Part shown: positions 8,325 to 15,989 of the stretch, in pieces | How the letters are laid out: the number at the start of each line of letters is the position of its first letter | How positions within the stretch are numbered: position 1 is the stretch's first letter | From: Pseudomonas orientalis | GTDB taxonomy: Bacteria; Pseudomonadota; Gammaproteobacteria; Pseudomonadales; Pseudomonadaceae | DNA length: 64,000 nt | NCBI RefSeq assembly: GCF_001439815.1 | Contig: NZ_JYLM01000001.1 | Coordinates: 186,001 to 250,000, forward strand | Direction of reading: 5' to 3' | Position numbers and translations under genes: made by a program | Notes under the pieces: generated by a model | Seen by the model: only the letters and a program-made list of their open reading frames with translations | What the model was told of the DNA's origin: nothing | The model's database searches: none

Positions 8325-9506
8325 TTATTCAAGGGTCGCGGTGGCCGGAACCGCCGGCGTGAGGTTCCACGCCAGTACGGCGGCGGCCAACAGGCCGGCG
8401 GAGACGATCATCAACGCGCGCGCGCCTTCCAGGCCGAGGAACCCCGCCGTGGTAAAAAACGTCAGGATCATCGGCGCTGAACCGCTGACCAGCAGGTAGT
8501 AGAGCGAACTTTTTGCGGCGATCACGTCAGCCACCCGAGCGTTGGGCGCCGACTCGATCAGGTTTTTACGCAATTGGATGCGCAGGCTGTTGATGCAAAA
8601 GCCCAGCAGGAACGCGGCCGCCATCATCACGTAGAGGTTCTGCCAATACACGATTGCCACGTCGGCCAGCAGCACCAGCACGATGGCGCCATAGCTGTTG
8701 AGCTTGATACGTGGCAGCACTGCCGCACTGAATGCACCCAGGCCCGCCAGACCGCTGGCCACGCCGAACAGGGTGGCGTTCCACTCATTGAGTTTTTGAA
8801 ACACGATCGGCACCAGGCTGTTGAAGGCGCCGATATGGAACCCGATCATGCTTAATACGATGATCAGCACGTAAAGGTTTCGCGGCAGGTTCAGCGCCTG
8901 GGCGACAGGGCTGTCGCTGGTCTGTTCGGCGGCGTCGCTGCCTGGCGTGGCCTGCACGAACAGGATCGCCACCAGCGAGACAATCGCCGCCAGGCTGATG
9001 ATCTGAAGGGTCTGGCTGACCGAGAATACGTCCACGATCACCCCGCCCAGCAATGCGCCGCCAAAGGCGCCGATCTGGATGGACGTTTGCATCAGCCGCG
9101 CCGAGGTGTCGCTGTCGGTCGCACCGGCCAGCACCAGCTTGGTATTTTTCGACTCGAGGGTGCTGATGGTGAAATAGTCGGTGACACCGACCACAAAAGC
9201 GATGGCCAGGAAGCCGACGGGCAACACGGCGGCGTCCGTGAACGACAAGCCAAGCACGGCGGCGAACGCGGTCAGGCGGATGTACAGCAGGCGTTTCATG
9301 CTCAGTTCAAGGGTGAAGAATTTGCCGATGTATTGTTCGCACACATACGGCACCACCGTCGCCACGCACAGCGTGGCCCCCACCAGAAATGTCGAGCCGG
9401 TGGTTTCCAGGCCGAACCAGACCATGGCAATCACAATCGCCATGTCCAGGCCGGTAAACAGGGTCACGATCGAGTAGAACGCTGTCAGTGTTGATTTATT
9501 AGTCAT
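8325..9506 (-). CDS. MFS transporter of the SznF-like operon
   Basis: A 393-residue major-facilitator protein with about twelve hydrophobic helices. The ATG at 9506 (MTNKSTLTAFYSIVTLFTGLDM) is preferred over a TTG that adds 14 residues. It lies 5 nt downstream of the Rieske gene and 3 nt upstream of the ATP-grasp gene, so it is surely cotranscribed. Within a biosynthetic operon the likely role is export of the product, which would also give self-protection. Import of a precursor is possible; the sequence does not settle direction. Confidence 0.85.
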   Translation of the reverse strand: MTNKSTLTAFYSIVTLFTGLDMAIVIAMVWFGLETTGSTFLVGATLCVATVVPYVCEQYIGKFFTLELSMKRLLYIRLTAFAAVLGLSFTDAAVLPVGFLAIAFVVGVTDYFTISTLESKNTKLVLAGATDSDTSARLMQTSIQIGAFGGALLGGVIVDVFSVSQTLQIISLAAIVSLVAILFVQATPGSDAAEQTSDSPVAQALNLPRNLYVLIIVLSMIGFHIGAFNSLVPIVFQKLNEWNATLFGVASGLAGLGAFSAAVLPRIKLNSYGAIVLVLLADVAIVYWQNLYVMMAAAFLLGFCINSLRIQLRKNLIESAPNARVADVIAAKSSLYYLLVSGSAPMILTFFTTAGFLGLEGARALMIVSAGLLAAAVLAWNLTPAVPATATLE

Positions 9507-9511
9507 AGGGA

Positions 9512-9826
9512 TCAGTCGTAACGAGAGAGTTTGAGTAAAGGCACGCACCGTTGGGTGTCACCTACGACGGTACTGAACTGGTTTCTGACGCGAACGCTGG
9601 GTGGCGACTTCTTTTCCAGGTTGCACACCTTGTAAGCGTTGTCGTGCCAGGGGCAGATCACACTCTGCCCGTCGCCGCTGGTTTCACCCATGTGCAACGG
9701 GCCGCCGCGATGGGGGCAAGTGGTCGGCAGCAGCTGCGTCGAATAGGTGTGGCGCTTGAGAAAATAAGTGGTGTCTTCCACGGCCACGTAGTTGGCGTCG
9801 GTCAGGTTCAGACGGATAGCTTTCAT
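9512..9826 (-). CDS. Small Rieske [2Fe-2S] ferredoxin
   Basis: A 104-residue single-domain Rieske protein. The two cluster-binding motifs are C37-P-H39 (CPHRGG) and C58-P-W-H61 (CPWHD), with the usual spacing, so the 2Fe-2S site is complete. No oxygenase catalytic domain is attached, so it is a ferredoxin-type electron carrier. I used the ATG at 9826, not a TTG at 9841. It lies 11 nt after the HDO-cupin gene and is the natural candidate to deliver electrons to that enzyme's diiron site. No dedicated ferredoxin reductase is in the operon, so a housekeeping reductase would be needed. Confidence 0.85.
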   Translation of the reverse strand: MKAIRLNLTDANYVAVEDTTYFLKRHTYSTQLLPTTCPHRGGPLHMGETSGDGQSVICPWHDNAYKVCNLEKKSPPSVRVRNQFSTVVGDTQRCVPLLKLSRYD

Positions 9827-9837
9827 GGGGTGCCTAC

Positions 9838-11217
9838 TCAAAGTGCCGTGACGGTATAGGTGCAGGATGGGCTGACGACGCGTGTGCCATGCAGCATGCC
9901 CTTGGGAATCACCACGCCTTCCCCGGCCTTCAGGCGCACGCTGAGTTCGGGGCTGGCGACAAAATCCAGCTCGCCGGTTTCAACCCAGAACAGCTCGTCA
10001 TTGGGGTGGGTGTGCGGCACCGAGAGTTCGTGCTCGGTCTCGGTAATGCGCAGGTCAACCGGCTTCAGGCCGTGGCGGGCGGCAGCCAGTGCACGGTGTT
10101 CATCCAGCTCGTCATGCCATTTGATATGGGCGTAGAGCTCTTCGTCGGCGATGTCCTGCAGCAACCTGAATTCCTCGAAACCGCGGACGAGGTCGGGAAT
10201 GATCTTGCTGCCAAATTGCTTGATCATGGGCAGGATGAGGCGCTGCAGGGCCATTCTTCCGTGATGGACATCGATGTGTGAATGTTCATCGAAATAATCG
10301 GTGGAGACGCTGTCGCCAAAAATGGCCTTGATGGCGCTCGACTGGTGCTTGGTGGTGAGGGCCAGGCTGGCCTCGGTGTAATACATCGCGCCGATGTAGC
10401 GGAACAGCTCGCCATGGTTGGCGGATACATAATGGAAGTAGTTGGTTAGCGACAGGGAACCTGCGGTGTAGAACTGCCAGTAATGGTGCACATGATGAGA
10501 CATGCCCATGTCTTTGAGCATGTCTTCAAAAATGGTGCTGTGCTTCTTTTTATCGACACCGTAGCCATATTCATCGATCAGGATCTTGAACAGCTCGCTG
10601 GTGTAAACGCCGCAGTTGCCCAGCACATTGCGCGCCATTGCGGAGGCTTCACTGAGGAAATCGCCGGCGCATTGGGTCATGAAAAAACGCGCGGCACGTT
10701 CAGGGTTGCGGCTGGTGGTCAGCACCTTGTGCAGCTTGGACTCCGACTGCGCGACATCCTCCAGGACCTTGTCGGTGTGGGCGACAAACGATTCCAGGCA
10801 CCACGAACCGTTGATATGCACTTCTTGCTTGAGCCAGTCATACAAGTACTGTTCGAGCAGTGGACGGATCTTCTTGCCGCTGGCGGCGTGTTCAGGGTCG
10901 TAGAACTGTTTGAACGCCTTGAGATCAAGTTCCATGGGCGGCTTGGGCAGAAATACCAGGTCCTGCTCGTAGATATTCAGTAACAACCGCTGTGCCAATA
11001 AATGATGGCTGTCGGAAAGTTGATCGCTTGTTAGACGACTACTGATAATTACGTCTGATATGTCCTGCGGCCGAGAAGGGCGCTGAAAGGGACTGTTGGT
11101 ATAAAAGCTGCGCGGCTGGGCAAAAGCACTGGCGCTACCGTAGTGGGTAAGCGCCTCGGCATCTGAGCTGAGTGCGAAGTGTGGCGCATCATCTGACAGC
11201 TTAGTTGTCCATAACAT
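9838..11217 (-). CDS. SznF-like metalloenzyme: heme-oxygenase-like diiron domain fused to a cupin
   Basis: A 459-residue protein with three parts: an N-terminal helical region (about 1-140), a heme-oxygenase-like diiron oxygenase (HDO) domain (about 150-350) and a C-terminal cupin (about 385-459). Candidate diiron ligands are E190, E216, H226 and the H312-x3-D316-x2-H319 motif, in the spacing I recall for SznF, the N-nitrosourea-forming enzyme of streptozotocin synthesis. The cupin is intact: H402-x-H404-x3-E408-x6-G and PKGxxH443. At the place of SznF's extra carboxylate ligand there is K223 (D222 adjacent), so the oxygenase chemistry may differ. It is the first gene of a five-gene operon with a Rieske ferredoxin, MFS, ATP-grasp and B3/B4 protein. 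Homology is strongly suggested by architecture and ligand spacing; the substrate is unknown. Confidence 0.85.
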   Translation of the reverse strand: MLWTTKLSDDAPHFALSSDAEALTHYGSASAFAQPRSFYTNSPFQRPSRPQDISDVIISSRLTSDQLSDSHHLLAQRLLLNIYEQDLVFLPKPPMELDLKAFKQFYDPEHAASGKKIRPLLEQYLYDWLKQEVHINGSWCLESFVAHTDKVLEDVAQSESKLHKVLTTSRNPERAARFFMTQCAGDFLSEASAMARNVLGNCGVYTSELFKILIDEYGYGVDKKKHSTIFEDMLKDMGMSHHVHHYWQFYTAGSLSLTNYFHYVSANHGELFRYIGAMYYTEASLALTTKHQSSAIKAIFGDSVSTDYFDEHSHIDVHHGRMALQRLILPMIKQFGSKIIPDLVRGFEEFRLLQDIADEELYAHIKWHDELDEHRALAAARHGLKPVDLRITETEHELSVPHTHPNDELFWVETGELDFVASPELSVRLKAGEGVVIPKGMLHGTRVVSPSCTYTVTAL

Positions 11218-11440
11218 AAGAAATGCCTTCTGGCTGATTTGTTCGATGGCCAGATGCTATAGATTTGGTTTTTCTAAAAACAGATTGAAAATTGGGTGCG
11301 TAGATAGTGAATTTCACTAAATCAATAGGTGGAGTCTGCTTTGTGATTTGGGTGAGTTGATTTATTTCGGGGCGACGGCTAGACATGTTCGCCGGCGTTT
11401 TTCCGGCATGCGGGCTGAAAGGCCGGGAAGGAGAGGGAAG
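11218..11440. promoter_or_regulatory. Divergent promoter region of the SznF-like operon and a hydrolase
   Basis: This 223-nt, visibly AT-richer gap separates the operon start (11217, minus) from a plus-strand hydrolase. It contains the short inverted repeat TTTTTCTAAAAA at about 11,270 and must hold the operon promoter. GAAGGAGAGGG just before 11,441 is the ribosome-binding site of the hydrolase. No regulator gene adjoins it and I could not assign -35/-10 boxes with confidence. Confidence 0.5.
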
Positions 11441-11998
11441 ATGACAGTCAACGTTTTGATCCTGCCGGGCCTGTTCAACTCCGGTGAAGCCCATTGGCAA
11501 TCGCAATGGGAGCGTCAATTCCACGGGTTGCAGCGGGTGGAGCAGCAGGACTGGGAAACACCGGTCGCTGCCGATTGGGTGGCGCGCCTGAATCAGGCGA
11601 TAGAGGCGGCTGACAGCGAGGTTGTGCTGGTCGCGCACAGCCTGGCGATTACCCTGATTACGCGCTGGGCGGCGCAGTATCCGCAGTCGAACAAGGTGAA
11701 GGGCGCCTTGCTGGTGGCGCCAAGCGATACCGAGGCGGACTCGTATCCGTCGGGCACAACCGGTTTTACTCCGATGTCGATGCAGCGCCTGCCTTTTCGC
11801 ACCATCCTGGTGGCGAGCACCAATGATCCCTACGTCACCCAGCAAAGGGCGAGAGCGTTCGGCGAGGCATGGGGCAGTGAACTGGTGTGGGAGCAGGACG
11901 CCGGCCATATCAGAGGCGACGCGGGGTACGGGCCTTGGCCAAAGGGTGTGGAATACCTTTACCAATTGACCGGTGACCCGCAGTTCCAGCTTAAGTAG
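11441..11998 (+). CDS. RBBP9/YdeN-family alpha/beta hydrolase
   Basis: A 185-residue serine-hydrolase-fold protein of the RBBP9/YdeN group. The N-terminal strand-turn VLILPGLFNSGEAHWQSQWE, the nucleophile elbow VAHSLAIT (serine near residue 66), TNDPYV with the acid, and DAGHI with the histidine form a complete triad. The ATG at 11441 follows a strong GGAGAGGG site, so the longer upstream reading is unlikely. Natural substrates of the family are poorly known. It is divergent from the SznF-like operon; whether it belongs to that pathway is open, and family members also occur alone. Confidence 0.87.
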   Translation: MTVNVLILPGLFNSGEAHWQSQWERQFHGLQRVEQQDWETPVAADWVARLNQAIEAADSEVVLVAHSLAITLITRWAAQYPQSNKVKGALLVAPSDTEADSYPSGTTGFTPMSMQRLPFRTILVASTNDPYVTQQRARAFGEAWGSELVWEQDAGHIRGDAGYGPWPKGVEYLYQLTGDPQFQLK

Positions 11999-12041
11999 CG
12001 CCACTGCGAGGGGCCGCTCAAGCCCCTCGCAGCTCAGTTGC

Positions 12042-13331
12042 TCAATGCTCCAGGGTTTCCACGGCCTTGGCATTCTGCGTCATCGCAAACAGCCCGCCGC
12101 GCAGGTCCGTGCCGCTCGGCTGCTGGTACAGGCTCAAGCCGAACTCCGGCAACACCGCCAATAGATAATCGAAGATATCCCCCTGGATCCGCTCGTAATC
12201 CGCCCACGCCGTGGTGCGGGTGAAGCAGTAGATCTCCAGCGGCACGCCCTGGGCGGTGGTCTGCATCTGGCGCACCATGCAGGTCATGTTCGGCTGGATG
12301 TCCGGGTGACTTTGCAGGTAGGCCAGGGCGTAGGCGCGAAAGGTCCCCAGGTTGGTCATGCGGCGGCGGTTGGCCGACAGCTGCGCGCTGTGGCCCTGGG
12401 CCTCGTTCCAGGCCTTGAGTTCGGCCTGCTTGCGGCAGATGTAGCCGGTGAGCAGGTGCACCTGGGTCATGCGTTCTTCTTCGTCATCGCGCAAAAAGCG
12501 CACGCCGCTGGCGTCGATGAACAGGCTGCGCTTGATGCGCCGTCCGCCGGATTGCTGCATGCCGCGCCAGTTCTTGAACGACTCGGACATCAGGCGCCAG
12601 GTGGGAATGGAGACGATGGTCTTGTCGAAATTCTGCACCTTGACCGTGTGCAGGGTGATATCCACCACATCGCCGTCGGCGCCGACCTGGGGCATTTCGA
12701 TCCAGTCGCCGACCCGCAGCATGTCGTTGCTGGTCAATTGCACGCTGGCGACGAACGACAGCAGGGTGTCCTTGTACACCAACAGGATCACCGCCGACAT
12801 CGCGCCCAGGCCCGACAGCAGCAACAGCGGCGAACGGTCGATCAGGGTGGCGACGATGATGATCGCGCCAAACACGAACAGCACCATCTTCGCCAACTGC
12901 ACATAGCCCTTGATCGAGCGGGTGCGCGCATGTTCAGTGCGCGCGTAGATATCCAGCAGCGCGTTGAGCAGGGCACTCATCGCCAGCACCATGAACAGAA
13001 TGGTGATCGCCAGGGCCACGTTGCCGATGAACAGGATGGCAGTCTTGCTCAGGTCCGGCACCAGATACAGGCCGAACTGGATCACCAGGGACGGCGTCAT
13101 CTGCGCCAGGCGCTGGAACACTTTGTTATGCCGCAGATCGTTGAGCCAGTGCAGCGCCGGTTGCCGGCCGAGCAGCTTGACCGCGTGCAGGATGAGGTAA
13201 CGCGCCACGCGCCCCACCACCAGGGCCACCACCAGCAATACCAGCAGACCGAGGCTGGAATGCAGGACCGGGTGTTCATCGAGGGCGCCCCAGAGGTCTT
13301 GGACGTTGCGCCAGAGCTGTTTGGTATCCAT
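12042..13331 (-). CDS. MscS-family mechanosensitive channel, YbdG type
   Basis: A 429-residue protein with about five N-terminal membrane helices, then the MscS pore helix and beta domain (LLLVYKDTLLSFVASVQL, then DMLRVGDWIEMP), and a long cytoplasmic alpha/beta region. Length and the sequence around SIPTWRLMSESFKNWRGM match the YbdG branch, inner-membrane channels that open weakly under mild hypo-osmotic stress. It is transcribed away from the DEAD-box helicase gene, with about 190 nt between the starts. Confidence 0.88.
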   Translation of the reverse strand: MDTKQLWRNVQDLWGALDEHPVLHSSLGLLVLLVVALVVGRVARYLILHAVKLLGRQPALHWLNDLRHNKVFQRLAQMTPSLVIQFGLYLVPDLSKTAILFIGNVALAITILFMVLAMSALLNALLDIYARTEHARTRSIKGYVQLAKMVLFVFGAIIIVATLIDRSPLLLLSGLGAMSAVILLVYKDTLLSFVASVQLTSNDMLRVGDWIEMPQVGADGDVVDITLHTVKVQNFDKTIVSIPTWRLMSESFKNWRGMQQSGGRRIKRSLFIDASGVRFLRDDEEERMTQVHLLTGYICRKQAELKAWNEAQGHSAQLSANRRRMTNLGTFRAYALAYLQSHPDIQPNMTCMVRQMQTTAQGVPLEIYCFTRTTAWADYERIQGDIFDYLLAVLPEFGLSLYQQPSGTDLRGGLFAMTQNAKAVETLEH

Positions 13332-13523
13332 GGGTTAACCGATTCTTCTGTAAGACAACACGGGCCGATTAGAGCATTTAAGTGCAACAAAGTTGACGCC
13401 ACGGACAAAACCGCTGACAAAAAAGCAGCTGATTAGCACCGTTCGCGTAAAGAAACTCGGTTTGGACGCCCGAAACCGGTAACCTATGCCGCTGATATTT
13501 TGTATTTCTTCGAGGTAGCACCC

Positions 13524-14870
13524 GTGTTTTCCCAATTCGCCCTGCACGAACGCCTGCTCAAAGCCGTGGCCGAGCTTAAATTTGTCGAGCCTACGCCTGT
13601 GCAGGCAGCGGCCATTCCGCTCGCGCTCCAGGGGCGTGACCTGCGGGTGACGGCGCAAACCGGCAGCGGAAAGACCGCCGCTTTCGTCTTGCCGGTTCTC
13701 AACCGCCTGATCGGTCCGGCCAAGGTTCGCGTCAGCATCAAGACCCTGATCCTGCTGCCGACCCGCGAGCTGGCCCAGCAGACCCTGAAGGAAGTCGAGC
13801 GCTTCTCGCAGTTCACCTTCATCAAGTCCGGCATCATTACGGGTGGCGAAGACTTCAAGGTCCAGGCCGCCATGCTGCGCAAGGTCCCGGACATCCTGAT
13901 CGGCACCCCGGGGCGCATGATCGAGCAACTCAACGCCGGCAACCTCGACCTCAAGGAAGTCGAAGTGCTGGTGCTCGACGAAGCCGACCGCATGCTCGAC
14001 ATGGGTTTTGCCGATGACGTGCAGCGCCTGGTGGCCGAGTGCGTCAATCGTCAGCAGACCATGCTGTTCTCCGCGACTACTGGCGGCTCGACCCTGCGCG
14101 ACATGGTCGCCAAGGTGCTGAACAACCCCGAGCACCTGCAGGTCAACAACGTCAGCGACCTGAACGCGACCACGCGTCAGCAGATCGTCACCGCTGACCA
14201 CAATGTGCATAAAGAACAGATCCTCAATTGGTTGCTGGCCAACGAGACCTACCAGAAGGCGATTGTGTTCACCAATACCCGCGCCGCGGCCGACCGCATC
14301 TACGGCCGGCTGGTGGCGCAGGAATACAAGGCGTTCGTGCTGCACGGCGAAAAGGACCAGAAGGACCGCAAGCTGGCCATCGACCGCCTCAAGGCCGGCG
14401 GCGTGAAAATCCTGGTCGCCACCGACGTTGCCGCGCGCGGTCTCGATGTCGACGGCCTGGACATGGTGATCAACTTCGACATGCCGCGCAGCGGCGACGA
14501 ATACGTGCACCGCATTGGCCGTACCGGGCGTGCCGGCAATGATGGCCTGGCCATCTCGCTGATCTGTCACGGCGACTGGAACCTGATGTCGAGCATCGAG
14601 CGCTACCTCAAGCAATCGTTCGAGCGCCGCACCATCAAGGAAGTCAAAGGCGCTTACACCGGTCCGAAGAAGGTCAAGGCGTCGGGCAAGGCCGTTGGGG
14701 TGAAGAAGAAAAAAGTCGACGCCAAGGGCGACAAGAAGAAAGCCGGCGCCAAGTCGCCGACCAAGCGCAAGATCGCCAACCGGCCGAAGACCGACAACCT
14801 GTCGCTCGTCAGCAAGGACGGCATGGCCCCGCTCAAGCGCCGCAAGCCGGAAGCGCCGGCTGCCGAGTAA
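13524..14870 (+). CDS. DEAD-box ATP-dependent RNA helicase
   Basis: A 448-residue DEAD-box helicase. Motifs in order: Q-motif (FVEPTPVQAAAIP), I (AQTGSGKT), Ia (PTRELAQQ), Ib (TPGR), II (DEAD), III (SATTG, instead of SAT), IV-VI through ATDVAARGLDVDGLD and HRIGRTGRAG. A lysine-rich tail from about residue 385 (KKKKVDAKGDKKKAGAK) is probably an RNA-binding extension. The GTG at 13524 is preferred because GAGG precedes it and the family begins just before this point. It unwinds RNA duplexes, in ribosome assembly or mRNA turnover. I do not assign a specific Rhl/Srm name. Confidence 0.92.
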   Translation: MFSQFALHERLLKAVAELKFVEPTPVQAAAIPLALQGRDLRVTAQTGSGKTAAFVLPVLNRLIGPAKVRVSIKTLILLPTRELAQQTLKEVERFSQFTFIKSGIITGGEDFKVQAAMLRKVPDILIGTPGRMIEQLNAGNLDLKEVEVLVLDEADRMLDMGFADDVQRLVAECVNRQQTMLFSATTGGSTLRDMVAKVLNNPEHLQVNNVSDLNATTRQQIVTADHNVHKEQILNWLLANETYQKAIVFTNTRAAADRIYGRLVAQEYKAFVLHGEKDQKDRKLAIDRLKAGGVKILVATDVAARGLDVDGLDMVINFDMPRSGDEYVHRIGRTGRAGNDGLAISLICHGDWNLMSSIERYLKQSFERRTIKEVKGAYTGPKKVKASGKAVGVKKKKVDAKGDKKKAGAKSPTKRKIANRPKTDNLSLVSKDGMAPLKRRKPEAPAAE

Positions 14871-14881
14871 CATCCGTCTGA

Positions 14882-14936
14882 CCGATCGTTCCCACGCTCC
14901 GCGTGGGAACGCCTCCCGGGACGCTCCGCGTCCATG
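14882..14936. repeat. Intergenic palindromic repeat (GATCGTTCCCACGC family)
   Basis: GATCGTTCCCACGC faces GCGTGGGAAC a few bases later, followed by a second partial palindrome (GGACGCTCCGCGTCC). The same core is at 1-20 and 58,161-58,192. It lies between the helicase stop and a convergent small gene, where it may also act as a transcription stop. Confidence 0.7.
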
Positions 14937-14943
14937 CCTGCAT

Positions 14944-15219
14944 TCAGCTTTTGGCTTTAGCCGCTGCTTCCTTGAGTTCCTTGAGGCGCGCATCAATCAA
15001 CTGACACTTGTCGGGAAATTCCGCGCTTTCGGTGTCCAGGTCCATTTTCTGCAGCTCGTCATTCATCTCTTTGGCCTTGGTCGGGTTCTGCTCAGTGAGT
15101 CGAGTCACTTCCCGCGCGAGTTGCTCGCGCTTGGCTGTGGCTTCGTCCGGCGTGCAGGCCCAGGCGGACACGCTGCTCAGCAGCGTGGCGGCGATGGCCA
15201 GGTTCATCAGGGTTTTCAT
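14944..15219 (-). CDS. Small periplasmic protein, helical, unknown function
   Basis: A 91-residue protein with a signal peptide (MKTLMNLAIAATLLSSVSAWA), then a highly charged helical body with two cysteines (ACTPDE and DKCQL). It resembles small periplasmic proteins annotated as hypothetical across Pseudomonas. The AGGAGGT-like site upstream of 15219 supports the start. No function can be assigned. Confidence 0.75.
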   Translation of the reverse strand: MKTLMNLAIAATLLSSVSAWACTPDEATAKREQLAREVTRLTEQNPTKAKEMNDELQKMDLDTESAEFPDKCQLIDARLKELKEAAAKAKS

Positions 15220-15373
15220 CGGGGACCTCCTTGGCGATTGTGTGCGGTTGAGGGCGCGAACGTCGGGAAAGTTCAGCGAAATGACCGCCGTCGATCAGGC
15301 TGAACGGCGAGTGAGCTGGCGTGTCACACCTTCAGACGGGCTACTTTTTCGTGGGCCTGCAGGAGGAATCAGG

Positions 15374-15775
15374 ATGACGACTTACAACTGGGATCTGATC
15401 GAACGTCTGCTGCATGAAGTACAAAACGGCGACGGTAGCTTTGCCCCGCGCAAATATGCGGAACAGGAAGCCGCCGACAAGGCCACGGCGGGCGAGTCTG
15501 TTGGCAATCTGGATGCGCTGAAAAAGGAGGCTGCGGATTACGAAGCACTGCTACTCAAGCGTGGATTTATCGAATCGCGTCCGGAGGAAGAGGGCGGCAA
15601 TGGCGAGAATTTCATTTTGACCCCGCGAGGTTCAAGCCTGCTTTCCCTGATCGACAGTTCGATTCCAGGTGAACACCATCCACGCCATGTCCTGGATCAA
15701 CAGGAAGATGCGCTGGACGAAGCAACTTTCGACCAAGTGGCCTCCAAAGCCGCAATTGCCGGCGGCGCCATCTGA
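15374..15775 (+). CDS. DUF2513-like small protein, possible regulator
   Basis: A 133-residue soluble protein whose opening (TTYNWDLIERLLHEVQNGDG) and layout, two helices followed by a TPRGSSLLSLI wing, recall the DUF2513 family of winged-helix-like proteins, some of which are called regulators. The ATG at 15374 is preceded by AGGAGGAATCAGG, an excellent ribosome-binding site, so the longer upstream reading is rejected. It stands alone between repeats; its role is unknown. Confidence 0.75.
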   Translation: MTTYNWDLIERLLHEVQNGDGSFAPRKYAEQEAADKATAGESVGNLDALKKEAADYEALLLKRGFIESRPEEEGGNGENFILTPRGSSLLSLIDSSIPGEHHPRHVLDQQEDALDEATFDQVASKAAIAGGAI

Positions 15776-15798
15776 AGCCCCGCATAAGCCTGTGGGAC

Positions 15799-15900
15799 GT
15801 GTAGGAGCGAGCTTGCTCGCGAAAAACTCACGGGCACCGCGTTTATTCAGAAAGCACGCGTTATCGTTGACGTTTTTCGCGAGCAAGCTCGCTCCTACAG
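15799..15900. repeat. REP pair (REPIN), GTAGGAGCGAGCTTGCTCGCG type
   Basis: Two inverted copies of a GTAGGAGCGAGCTTGCTCGC palindrome flank a unique centre of about 48 nt, forming a REPIN-like hairpin. This GC-rich family is distinct from the GTGGGAGGGGGCTTG family elsewhere in the window. It lies between two convergent genes. Confidence 0.85.
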
Positions 15901-15989
15901 ACGGCGGTAAGGCTTTTCCCCGATAGCGGTTTGTCAGTCATCAAAGATAAGTCTGACCCGCCGCTCTCGAGAGCAAGCCCTCTCCCACA

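Noticed and set aside
11201..12073. Long minus-strand ORF opposite the RBBP9-like hydrolase
   Set aside because: It lies antisense to a gene with a full catalytic triad and strong ribosome-binding site, and its residue composition is typical of a shadow frame.
15799..15900. REP arrays considered as possible CRISPR repeats
   Set aside because: The repeats are inverted pairs with no regular spacing, and no cas gene is present.
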